Assembly (NCBI GenBank): GCA_003136635.1
Contig: PLFD01000016.1
Coordinates: 33,032 to 97,031, forward strand
Source of the DNA: a candidate division FCPU426 bacterium
Lineage (GTDB): Bacteria; Oederibacteriota; Muellerivitia; Muellerivitales; Muellerivitaceae
Direction of reading: 5' to 3'
Length of the DNA stretch: 64,000 nt
Below, piece after piece: positions 17,623-25,235 of this stretch; the first letter of the stretch is position 1; each line of letters begins with the position of its first letter. The notes under the pieces were generated by a model, which was given only the letters and a program-made list of their open reading frames with translations, ran no database searches and was not told the origin of the DNA. Made by a program: the position numbers and the translations under genes.

Positions 17623-17705
17623 GGCTTTTCCTCATCAGGAGGGTTCATTCAGGGATGAACTCGAGGAAAGCCGCCAAGAGAGAAGGGGCCGCCAGGCCCC
17701 TTTTT
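17623..17705 (+). terminator. nested stem-loop and terminator after the PII operon
   Basis: A strong terminator, GGGGCC (17685-17690), loop GCCA, GGCCCC (17695-17700) and five T, ends the operon just before the convergent rqcH. Upstream of it GGCTTTTCCTC (17623-17633) pairs with GAGGAAAGCC (17663-17672), enclosing a smaller hairpin GTTCAT/ATGAAC (17643-17648 with 17655-17660). The nested structure could protect the 3' end or be a small RNA. Confidence 0.75.
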
Positions 17706-17709
17706 CTCC

Positions 17710-19362
17710 CTAAAGCTCAATCGAAAGACTTTTTTCCTTCGTCATGCTCACCATGCCCATGGGAGCTCCCGGTATTTTTTTCACGAATTTTTTAAAGGTG
17801 TAGCTCACGTTCACCTTGGTACCGGCCTTCGCCTTGCTGTGCAGGGCGGCTTCTTTGGCGGCCAGCAGAATCAAATCGTCGGTCACCACATTGTCCCTTT
17901 GAAGACGTCTTAAAACCACATGGGCGCCGGGTAAATCCCTGACGTGAAACCACAAATCCTCGGGTTGGGCCAGCTGGAAAGTCACATATTCATTCGCCGC
18001 GGCCGAAGTGCCGACGCAAAGCTCGAATTGTTTGCTGATTTTGTTTCTTAAAATGTTGGGGGTGGGCACTTTTTCTTCTTTGGTTTTTTTCGGTTTAACC
18101 GGTTCTTGTTTGACGGGAAAGAGATGCTGCAGGGCTTTTTTAACTTCGTCCCTTGTCTCAAGCGAAGGCAGGCTTCGCTGGGCGGACTTTAGTTCTTCCA
18201 GTCTCTGCTGAATTTCTTTTTCTCGCTTGTCCACCATCTCCAGTCCCCGCGATCCCTTTTGGGCTTTTTTAAAGAAACGCTGGGCGTTTTGAAGCGGGGT
18301 AATGCTGGGGTCCAGGGGAATGGCGATGGGGTCGGGTCCACCGCGAACCACATCCTCTAAATCAATCTGTGTCTGGTGAAATTTAATTTTATGTAGTTGG
18401 GCCATCACCAGTTCGCCCCAATGCTGATACTGGTCGGACCGCAGGGCTTCGGCGCGGTCTTTTTTGAGTTTTTCCAAAATACGTTTTTCGTGCTTGATCG
18501 CCTTGGTGATGTTTTGTTCGAGCAGCATTTTTTCGTTTTGGCGGTGGTGATTGCGGATTTCCAGCATAAACCAGTGCTCCAGCGCCTCGTTGGCGGTGGT
18601 AAAAACTTTGGCGTGCTCCTGCCGGGCCGGGGGACTGGGAAATATTTTGAGCGCTGGCGGCGGGCCCGGTATCAGCGTAAAGTTTTTAAAGCGGCCCTGT
18701 TCGATATCCGCCTTCGTTTTGACCCATTCGGCCGGGGCGTCTTTGCCAAAACTTTCCAGATAGGCGTTCAGTTCGATGTCCGTTCCCAAAAACTCGGTTT
18801 TGAGCCACGAACCCAAAGCGGGATAACCGGCGGTTTGCCATAAGCGCTCAAACGCTTCAGCGTCCAGAGTCCATAAATTCGGTTTGGCTGGCTGGGGAAG
18901 GGGAGCGTAAACGCTCTGAGGCAGCACCGGGCGTTCCACGTCATTTTTGTATCGAAGGGCGCTGATGATTTGTTTTTGAGGATCGAGCAAAATGAAATTG
19001 GGGTATTTGGGAATGCCCTCGAAGACCAGGGTAAAGAGTCCTTCGGATGTTTTGAACGCGAAATGAATAATCCGGCTTCCCGGTTCGGATTCTACCGACA
19101 TCACCTGGGCGTACTCCAGATGTTTGCGCAGGGAACGGCAAAAATTGGGGGGCTTGGGCAGGGCGGACGTTTTTTCCGAGCTCATAAAAATAACCGGGTT
19201 GGACGGCATCAGCGATACCACCAGGTGGCTGTGGGAACGCTCCGGGTGGTAAAAGCTCAGCTCCACCGTTTCGTTCGACGATTGGGAAATATGGGAGAGA
19301 CGGCATTGAACGAGGGTATGACTGAACTCGCGGGTCAGAATGCGAATCAAAGTTGGGGTCAA
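17710..19362 (-). CDS. rqcH: RqcH/NFACT-family ribosome quality control protein
   Basis: 550 residues on the minus strand, TTG start. The N-terminal NFACT-N region has PPNFCRSLRKHLEYA (about 71-85); the middle is a long coiled coil (about 265-400, with KHEKRILEKLKKDRAEAL); the C-terminal NFACT-R domain has EDLWFHVRDLPGAHVVL (about 470) and AALHSKAKAGTKVNVSYTF. RqcH binds stalled 50S-peptidyl-tRNA and recruits tRNA-Ala to add C-terminal Ala tails. Odd point: the Asp-Arg pair needed for tailing in Bacillus RqcH (D97-R98) reads Ser96-Arg97 here, and the N-terminal FDG-type motif is not seen. Activity may be altered. Confidence 0.88.
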   Translation of the reverse strand: MTPTLIRILTREFSHTLVQCRLSHISQSSNETVELSFYHPERSHSHLVVSLMPSNPVIFMSSEKTSALPKPPNFCRSLRKHLEYAQVMSVESEPGSRIIHFAFKTSEGLFTLVFEGIPKYPNFILLDPQKQIISALRYKNDVERPVLPQSVYAPLPQPAKPNLWTLDAEAFERLWQTAGYPALGSWLKTEFLGTDIELNAYLESFGKDAPAEWVKTKADIEQGRFKNFTLIPGPPPALKIFPSPPARQEHAKVFTTANEALEHWFMLEIRNHHRQNEKMLLEQNITKAIKHEKRILEKLKKDRAEALRSDQYQHWGELVMAQLHKIKFHQTQIDLEDVVRGGPDPIAIPLDPSITPLQNAQRFFKKAQKGSRGLEMVDKREKEIQQRLEELKSAQRSLPSLETRDEVKKALQHLFPVKQEPVKPKKTKEEKVPTPNILRNKISKQFELCVGTSAAANEYVTFQLAQPEDLWFHVRDLPGAHVVLRRLQRDNVVTDDLILLAAKEAALHSKAKAGTKVNVSYTFKKFVKKIPGAPMGMVSMTKEKSLSIEL

Positions 19363-19409
19363 GGATTACTCGCGGTGAAAATTTTATTTAAAGAATTATA
19401 ACAAACATC

Positions 19410-19528
19410 TTTAACCACCAAGGCACCAAGTTCACCAAGAACGACGAAAGACAAAGATATTTAATAATGTTAAAAACCAAATCTTAGATTTTGCTTTTCT
19501 TGGTGCCCTTGGTGTCTTGGTGGTTAAA
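19410..19528. repeat. 32-bp inverted repeat of the ACCACCAAGG family
   Basis: The arm at 19410-19441 begins TTTAACCACCAAGGCACC and is repeated inverted at 19497-19528 (TCTTGGTGGTTAAA at its end) with few mismatches around a 55-base spacer. A related single arm (AACCACAAAGGACACGAAG) occurs at 41577-41595. This is a palindromic dispersed repeat of the REP/MITE sort without coding capacity, sitting between the divergent rqcH and fadD. Confidence 0.8.
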
Positions 19529-19544
19529 AGCTTCTGTTAGTGGT

Positions 19545-19573
19545 TTGACACCGTGTGAGAGGAAGCTTACACT
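19545..19573 (+). promoter_or_regulatory. predicted sigma-70 promoter of the acyl-CoA ligase operon
   Basis: TTGACA at 19545-19550 and TACACT at 19568-19573 with 17 bases between. It follows the inverted repeat and lies 43 bases before the fadD-like start, which has an AGGGAGG ribosome site. Confidence 0.6.
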
Positions 19574-19615
19574 TAATTAGACGCTTGCTCTCATTCACAA
19601 TTTCAGGGAGGGTTT

Positions 19616-21292
19616 ATGAAAGACAGGCCTTGGCTGGCGTTTTACGACCAGGGAGTGCCGAAAACTCTCGACTATCCGCAGCAAACCCTCCCCGAAATAT
19701 TGGCCGATCGGGCCAAAAAATTCCCCGATAATCCCGTTTTTTATTATTTCGGCACCCGCATGAATTACGCCGAATTGAACCAGAAGGTCAATCAATTCGC
19801 AAATCTCTTAATCGAAGAAGGCATCAAGCCCGGCGACCGGGTGGCTCTTTATCTGCCCAATTGTCCCGCGGCGGTCATCGCCTATTACGCGGTTTTACGC
19901 GCCGGCGCCATTTTGACACAGCTCAACCCCCTCTATTCGGTTCGGGAAACGGCCCACCAACTCAAGGATTCGGGCGCTCAATACGTCATTTCTCTTGACC
20001 GCTTTGTGCCGATTTTGAGACAGGTCGCCGATGAATGTCAGTTGAAAAAAGTCTGGGTGACCCGGGTGAATGATTATTTCCCTGTTCCGCTCAAGTGGCT
20101 TTACGTTCTCAAGGCCAAGAAAGAAAAGAGCTGGGTCGCCTGGCCTAAAGAACCGCTTTATCACAGTTTTGTGGAAGAGTTGAACGAGGGATCGCCCGAG
20201 CCGGTTCAAGTTCCTCTTAATCTGGATAAAACCGCCCTGCTTCAATACACCGGCGGCACCACGGGTGTGGCCAAAGGCGTCATCATGACGCACCGTAATC
20301 TAGTGGCCAACGCCTATCAATGCAAGCTTTGGCTACCCAAACTGGAAATGGGGAACGAGGTTTTCATGATGGCCATTCCCATTTTCCACAGCTACGGCAT
20401 GACCGCCGGGATGAATTGGGCGGTGTTGATGGCCGCTTCCATGGTTCTCATTCCTAAATTTGAAGTGATTCAGGTTTTGAAAGCGGTGGATAAATACAAA
20501 GTCTCCATTTTCCCCGGCGTTCAGGCCATTTATGTCGCCATTAATAATTATCCGGACATTCAAAAATATAATGTTCAAAGCATTAAGGCCTGCATCTCGG
20601 GGGCCGGGCCTCTGCATCAGGAAGTGCAAAAAAAATTCGAGGCTCTTACTGGCGGCAAACTGGTGGAAGGTTACGGCTTAACCGAGGCTTCTCCCGTCAC
20701 CCACTGCAACCCGGTTTATGGCACGCGAAAAATGGGCATGATAGGCCTTCCCTTTGTGGGCACGGATTCCAAGATTATGGATGTGGAGACGGGAACGAAA
20801 GAAATGCCTGTTAAAGGGATCGGCGAGCTGGTGATTAAGGGCCCGCAAGTGATGCAGGGTTATTGGAATCACAAAGAAGAAACGGATAACGTCCTGAAGG
20901 ACGGTTGGCTTTACACCGGCGACATTGGCTATATGGATGAGGACGGTTTCTTCGCCATTGTGGACCGCAAGAAGGACATGGTGAAAGTCGGCGGCGAAAA
21001 CGTTTATCCGCGCGACGTGGAAGAAGTTTTGTTCCAGAACGAAAAGGTTTTGGATTGCGTGGCGGCAGGCGTGCCGGACAAGGTATTGGTGGATAAAATC
21101 AAAGCCTATATTGTTCTAAAACCCGGCCAAACCGCGACCCCCGAGGAAATTATTGAATTTTGTAAATCGCGCATGGCGAAGTATAAGGTGCCTAAAGAAG
21201 TGGAGTTCCGTACGTCACTGCCGAAAAACATGGTGGGCAAAATGCTGAGGCGTCTTTTAGTGGAAGAAGAAAAGCAAAAGATCGAAAAGTAA
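19616..21292 (+). CDS. fadD: long-chain fatty acid-CoA ligase
   Basis: 558 residues. Adenylates a fatty acid and transfers it to CoA. The AMP-binding signature YTGGTTGVAKGVIMTHRNL lies about residues 212-230; GYGLTEASPV, GWLYTGDIGYMDEDGFF and VDRKKDMVKVGGENVYPRDVE follow in order, and the C-terminal catalytic Lys is in PKNMVGKMLRR. Gene length is typical. It is followed 15 bases later by a thiolase, so the pair probably acts in fatty acid activation and degradation, or in acetoacetyl-CoA metabolism. Confidence 0.92.
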   Translation: MKDRPWLAFYDQGVPKTLDYPQQTLPEILADRAKKFPDNPVFYYFGTRMNYAELNQKVNQFANLLIEEGIKPGDRVALYLPNCPAAVIAYYAVLRAGAILTQLNPLYSVRETAHQLKDSGAQYVISLDRFVPILRQVADECQLKKVWVTRVNDYFPVPLKWLYVLKAKKEKSWVAWPKEPLYHSFVEELNEGSPEPVQVPLNLDKTALLQYTGGTTGVAKGVIMTHRNLVANAYQCKLWLPKLEMGNEVFMMAIPIFHSYGMTAGMNWAVLMAASMVLIPKFEVIQVLKAVDKYKVSIFPGVQAIYVAINNYPDIQKYNVQSIKACISGAGPLHQEVQKKFEALTGGKLVEGYGLTEASPVTHCNPVYGTRKMGMIGLPFVGTDSKIMDVETGTKEMPVKGIGELVIKGPQVMQGYWNHKEETDNVLKDGWLYTGDIGYMDEDGFFAIVDRKKDMVKVGGENVYPRDVEEVLFQNEKVLDCVAAGVPDKVLVDKIKAYIVLKPGQTATPEEIIEFCKSRMAKYKVPKEVEFRTSLPKNMVGKMLRRLLVEEEKQKIEK

Positions 21293-21307
21293 TCACGGGA
21301 GGCTTTT

Positions 21308-22498
21308 ATGAAAGAAGTAGTCATCGTCGACGGGGGCAGAACACCGATTGGTAATCTGGGCGGCGCTTTAAAAGATGTCACGCCTCAGGAAATGGCGGCC
21401 ACCGTCATTCGCGAACTAGTGAAACATAATAATTTGAAAACTTCCGAAGTGGATGAAGTCATTCTGGGCTGCGTGGGCCAGTATTCGGATGCCCCTAACG
21501 TGGCCCGGGTGGCTGCGCTTTTAGCGGGTATTCCCAACGAAGCGACCGCCTATACGGTTCAGCGCAACTGTTCGTCGGGCATGCAGGCGGTAGTGAACGC
21601 TTACCAAAACATTATGTGCGGCGACGCGGATTTGCAATTGGCGGGCGGCACCGAATCCATGAGCCAGGCGCCTTATGTCAGCCGGGACCTTCGTTTCGGC
21701 AGGCGCATGAGAGACTCCAAAATGATCGACAGCCTGATGGAAGGTCTCACCGACCCCGTCTGTCATCTGGTCATGGGCCAGACCGCCGAAAATCTGGCGG
21801 ACGAATTTAAAATTACCCGCAAAGAGCAGGATGAATACGCGGTTCAGAGCCACAAGAAGGCGTTTAAAGCTCAGCGTGAAAATAAATTCAAAGAGGAGAT
21901 TGTGCCGGTCATGGTGCAAAAGAAGGTGATGGGCAAAGTGGTCGCCACCGAACCCGTGACTCAAGACGAGGGCATTAACGCCATGCTGAACGAGCAGACG
22001 CTGGCTTCCTATCCGACGATTTTTAAAGAGAACGGCACGGTCACTCCGGGCAATGCCTGCGGCATTAACGACGGTGCGGCGGTTCTGCTGGTGATGTCCA
22101 AAGAAAAGGCGGACGCTCTGGGTTATAAGCCCCTGGGTTATGTGCGCTCTTACGCTTTTTCCGGTGTGGAACCGGAACGCATGGGTATCGGTCCCGCTCA
22201 CGCCATTCCCAAAGCGCTCAAAAAAGCCGGGCTGGAATTAAAAGACATGAAGCTCATCGAAATCAACGAAGCCTTCGCCGCCCAGGTTTTGGCGGACGAC
22301 CGGGTTTTGAAAATGAACCGTGAAATTCTGAACGTCAACGGCGGTTCCATCGCCCTGGGCCATCCGGTCGGCATGACCGGCGCCCGTTTGATTTTGACCG
22401 GCCTTCGCGAAATGGCACGACGCAATGTGGACCTGGGGGTCATCTCCATGTGCATCGGTGGCGGTCTGGGGGGGGCTATGGTGCTGGAACGGAAGTAG
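21308..22498 (+). CDS. acetyl-CoA C-acyltransferase (thiolase)
   Basis: 396 residues. Catalytic Cys in the QRNCSSGMQAVVNAYQ segment (about residue 88), His in NGGSIALGHPVGMTGARL (about 350), and second Cys in CIGGGLGGAMVLER at the C-terminus. Either degradative (FadA-like) or acetoacetyl-CoA forming (AtoB-like); sequence alone does not settle it. Downstream of the acyl-CoA ligase in one operon, with the MFS gene beginning eight bases after its stop. Confidence 0.93.
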   Translation: MKEVVIVDGGRTPIGNLGGALKDVTPQEMAATVIRELVKHNNLKTSEVDEVILGCVGQYSDAPNVARVAALLAGIPNEATAYTVQRNCSSGMQAVVNAYQNIMCGDADLQLAGGTESMSQAPYVSRDLRFGRRMRDSKMIDSLMEGLTDPVCHLVMGQTAENLADEFKITRKEQDEYAVQSHKKAFKAQRENKFKEEIVPVMVQKKVMGKVVATEPVTQDEGINAMLNEQTLASYPTIFKENGTVTPGNACGINDGAAVLLVMSKEKADALGYKPLGYVRSYAFSGVEPERMGIGPAHAIPKALKKAGLELKDMKLIEINEAFAAQVLADDRVLKMNREILNVNGGSIALGHPVGMTGARLILTGLREMARRNVDLGVISMCIGGGLGGAMVLERK

Positions 22499-22505
22499 GG
22501 AGTCA

Positions 22506-23957
22506 GTGCCGTTTGCTGAGACGCGTTTTTCTTCTGACTCCAAAGCCCTGACCCCGAGGGACCTGTGGCTTACCCTGTCAGGGGTGGGGTTGGCCATGTT
22601 CATGGCCGCGCTGGACCAAACCATTGTGGCCACCGCCATGCCGCGAATTGCCAAGGATCTTGGCGGGTTCGCCAGCTACGCCGGGGTCGCGACGGCTTAT
22701 CTCATCGCCTCCACGGCGGTCATGCCCATCGTGGGCAAGCTCAGCGATGTTCACGGCCGTAAATATTTTCTCCTCGGCGGCATTTTGTGGTTCACCCTTA
22801 CCAGCCTGCTCTGCGGTTTGGCGCAAACCATGCCGCAATTAATCGCCTTCCGTGTCCTTCAGGGCCTCGGCGCGGGAACCATGACCTGCGCCGCCTCCAC
22901 CATTATCGCGGATCTTTTTTCACCCTCCGAGCGGGGCCGGGTGATTGGAATCTTGGTTCCCATTTCCTCGGCCGCCAGCGTGATAGGCCCTCTTCTGGGA
23001 GGCTTTTTGACCGATGGTCCGGGATGGCGTTATGTTTTTTACGTCAACTTTCCGATCGGTCTTTTGGGCTGCATGGTTCTGGCCCGTTTTGCCCCGAACA
23101 TCCGGCACACCCAGACGGGGGATTTCCGCGTGGATTATGCCGGGATAGCGGTTTTGATCGCGTCGGTGGTGCCGCTCTTGCTGGCACTCAATGGAATCGA
23201 TAAGGATCATCCCTGGTTTTCTCTCCCGGTGCTGGGGTTGGGGGCGGTGGGGTTTATTTTCAGCCTCCTTTTCGTGTTCATTGAAAAGAAAGCCTCTCAT
23301 CCCATCATGCCTTTTGAATTATTCAAAAATTCCATCATTTCGATTTCGTTGTCATCGGCGGCTTTAACTTCCGCGGCCCTGTTCGGCGTCACTTTCTTTC
23401 TTCCGCTTTTCGTGCAACAGATCCTGGGGGCCAGCGCGCAAACCAGCGGCGCTATTCTTTTGCCTTTTACTTTCATCTTCGCGGCGATGGTGGCGGTGAC
23501 AGGCCACTTCATCAGCCGGTACGGACGCTACCGCATCTTCGCCATTATGGGACCGGCCATCGCGGTCATCGGCGGTTTTCTTTTGTACCGTTTGAGCCCC
23601 GCCACGACCCACGCCACGTTAGTCATCGATATTGTCATTGTGGGCGCGGGGCTGGCTATTGGCATGCCGGTTTATAACCTCGCGACACAGAACGCCGTTC
23701 AGATGAGCCTGTTGGGTTCGGCCACATCCCTGGTTAATTTCATGAGGGCCATCGGCTCTTCCCTGGGGGTCGCGGTTTTTGGTTCCATCCTGACCGCCCA
23801 AACCCAAAGCGCCGGGATTGCCCCGGCCCTGACGGATATTTTTGGGGTTATCACCCTTATCCTGATCGTGACGTTTGTTCTCTCGTTTTTCATGAAAGAA
23901 ATCCCGCTCAGAAAAACCACCGCCGCCCGAAAGGCTATTCCGGAGGATTTGGAATAG
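22506..23957 (+). CDS. MFS drug-export permease, DHA2 (EmrB/QacA) family
   Basis: 483 residues from GTG 22506, which has GGGAG just upstream; the frame is open farther into the thiolase gene but that start is unlikely. Fourteen hydrophobic segments are expected. Family motifs: MFMAALDQTIVATAMPRIA (helix 1), GKLSDVHGRKYFLL (motif A), FRVLQGLGAGTM, and ISSAASVIGPLLGGFLTDG (motif C of antiporters). Proton-driven export of hydrophobic compounds is likely, without a partner HlyD-like gene nearby. Tail-to-tail with the DUF1801 pseudogene. Confidence 0.9.
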   Translation: MPFAETRFSSDSKALTPRDLWLTLSGVGLAMFMAALDQTIVATAMPRIAKDLGGFASYAGVATAYLIASTAVMPIVGKLSDVHGRKYFLLGGILWFTLTSLLCGLAQTMPQLIAFRVLQGLGAGTMTCAASTIIADLFSPSERGRVIGILVPISSAASVIGPLLGGFLTDGPGWRYVFYVNFPIGLLGCMVLARFAPNIRHTQTGDFRVDYAGIAVLIASVVPLLLALNGIDKDHPWFSLPVLGLGAVGFIFSLLFVFIEKKASHPIMPFELFKNSIISISLSSAALTSAALFGVTFFLPLFVQQILGASAQTSGAILLPFTFIFAAMVAVTGHFISRYGRYRIFAIMGPAIAVIGGFLLYRLSPATTHATLVIDIVIVGAGLAIGMPVYNLATQNAVQMSLLGSATSLVNFMRAIGSSLGVAVFGSILTAQTQSAGIAPALTDIFGVITLILIVTFVLSFFMKEIPLRKTTAARKAIPEDLE

Positions 23958-23963
23958 AAAGCC

Positions 23964-24373
23964 TTACTTCGTTGTTTTGGAAGGTTTCGACTTATTAAGG
24001 GCGACCGCCTGGCGGATGAGCGCTTTAAAGGCGGACTCGTCAATCTCTTCTCCTTCATGGATATCGATGGCGCGGCGGGCGTTTCCATCGAGACTCGAGT
24101 TGAAGAGTTTGGCGGGATCCTTCCGGGACGCGCCTTTAGCGAAAGTCAGCTTCACGACCTGCTTGTAGGTTTCGCCGGTGGTGATGATGCCTTCGCTCTC
24201 CCAAACTGGAGTGCCCATCCACTTCCACTCCTCAACGATGTCCGGAACCGCTTCCTTGACTTGATAAGCTTGCGCATCCGGCCAAGGGTCTTCCCGCGCC
24301 AGTCTCTCAGTTCGGCGATTCTTTGCGAGATCAGATCTGATGGCGACTGGCTTTTCGCGTCTGATTTTTTCAT
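23964..24373 (-). pseudogene. DUF1801-family gene with a 5-bp frameshifting duplication
   Basis: Read on the minus strand, the N-terminal part (MKKSDAKSQSPSDLISQRIAEL to RMRKLIK) is in one frame and the remainder (EAVPDIVEEWKWMGTPVW, then YKQVVKLTFAKGASRKDP and NSSLDGNARRAIDIHEGE) in another. At the junction the pentamer CTTGA occurs twice in tandem on the plus strand (24255-24259, 24260-24264). Removing one copy gives KLIKEAVPDIVEEWKW, the family sequence, and a 134-residue protein of normal DUF1801 length. The ribosome site AGGATGGG precedes the ATG. Function of the family is unclear. A sequencing error would look the same. Confidence 0.85.
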
Positions 24374-24394
24374 GGTCCCATCCTGGAAATTTAT

Positions 24395-24736
24395 TCAAAA
24401 CGGCTTCAGCGCAATTCTTCCATAGGCCACGAAGGCCAGCAAGAAGGCGGGAATCACACCCCAGAGGATGCCCGGAAATCCGGCGTACTGGGCAAACAGC
24501 ACACAGCCTGACAGCGCGTTGACGGTCAGATAAACTGAAGCGACAGGGGTGAGTTTGGGAATGACTAAACCCAATGCGAATAAAACCTGGAGCGCGGCGA
24601 TGGCCAACCACACCGGCGCGGGCAAATTGTTCCCCCAGCCCCCTTTGAGGTTTTCATAATGGGAAAAGGTATAAACTCCGCCGATCAAATTCCACAAAGC
24701 CAGCAAGATTTGAAGCACCCATAGCAGAATATTCAT
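24395..24736 (-). CDS. DoxX-like four-helix membrane protein
   Basis: 113 residues with four hydrophobic segments (LLWVLQILLALWNLIGGVY, WLAIAALQVLFALGLVI, ASVYLTVNALSGCVLFAQY, GILWGVIPAFLLAFVAYGR), the size and topology of the DoxX-like family. GGAGGA precedes the ATG. It is upstream of, and 21 bases from, the broken DUF1801 gene on the minus strand, forming a two-gene operon; the same pairing is frequent in other bacteria. Function unknown. Confidence 0.7.
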   Translation of the reverse strand: MNILLWVLQILLALWNLIGGVYTFSHYENLKGGWGNNLPAPVWLAIAALQVLFALGLVIPKLTPVASVYLTVNALSGCVLFAQYAGFPGILWGVIPAFLLAFVAYGRIALKPF

Positions 24737-24969
24737 TTACGTCCTCCTTTTTTCCAGCGCATGGCCGGTTTAAAGTCGTGATTTGCTATCCCTTACGATC
24801 TGCGTACCGTTCAATTTTATTAGACGCAATCATTTTATCCACCCTATTTAAATCACATTCCAATTTTTTTACTTTTCCATTCATAATAAGCGTTTTTTAT
24901 AACCTTGTTTAAAGGCTTGTAGCGGTAGATCAACCAATTTCAAAAATGTCTATTTTGACGGCCCCGTTC

Positions 24970-25090
24970 GTCCCGATTCTCTACAAAGCATAAAAAGAAA
25001 TCGGGACTATGCCGACCTCCTTATATTTTATTGATAGTCGGTATGACTTTAACTCGAATCAAAATGAAAAAAAGACCGACTCATTTTGAT
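24970..25090. promoter_or_regulatory. inverted repeats upstream of the GT9 sigma-54 promoter
   Basis: Within the 499-base non-coding stretch 24737-25235, GTCCCGATT (24970-24978) is inverted as AATCGGGAC (24999-25007), and ATCAAAATGA (25058-25067) is inverted as TCATTTTGAT (25081-25090), 10 bp perfect with a 13-base spacer. The second lies about 65-95 bases upstream of the -24 box and is a candidate site for an enhancer-binding activator. No ORF is seen in the stretch. Confidence 0.4.
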
Positions 25091-25153
25091 ATGAAAAATA
25101 AAAATGGCTCCGGCTTCCTCTTTAATTAGGCGTTCTGCGCCGTGCGTGAACGG

Positions 25154-25169
25154 TGGCACCGTTCTTGCA
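25154..25169 (+). promoter_or_regulatory. sigma-54 promoter of the GT9 glycosyltransferase gene
   Basis: TGGCAC-N5-TTGCA, a full consensus match with GG at 25155-25156 and GC at 25167-25168 (ten bases between). The -24 element is embedded in a near-perfect palindrome GAACGGTGGCACCGTTC (25148-25164). The ATG of the gene is 67 bases downstream. Confidence 0.85.
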
Positions 25170-25235
25170 TTAAACCACTGGTAGTTCGAGATACCTGTGT
25201 CCATCAGCCGAAATTTGAAATGCGGGAGAAGCCCT

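Noticed and set aside
24152..24611. Two overlapping minus-strand ORFs as separate genes
   Set aside because: They are the two frames of one DUF1801 gene divided by a 5-bp duplication; the upstream part of the longer one lies antisense in the DoxX-like gene.
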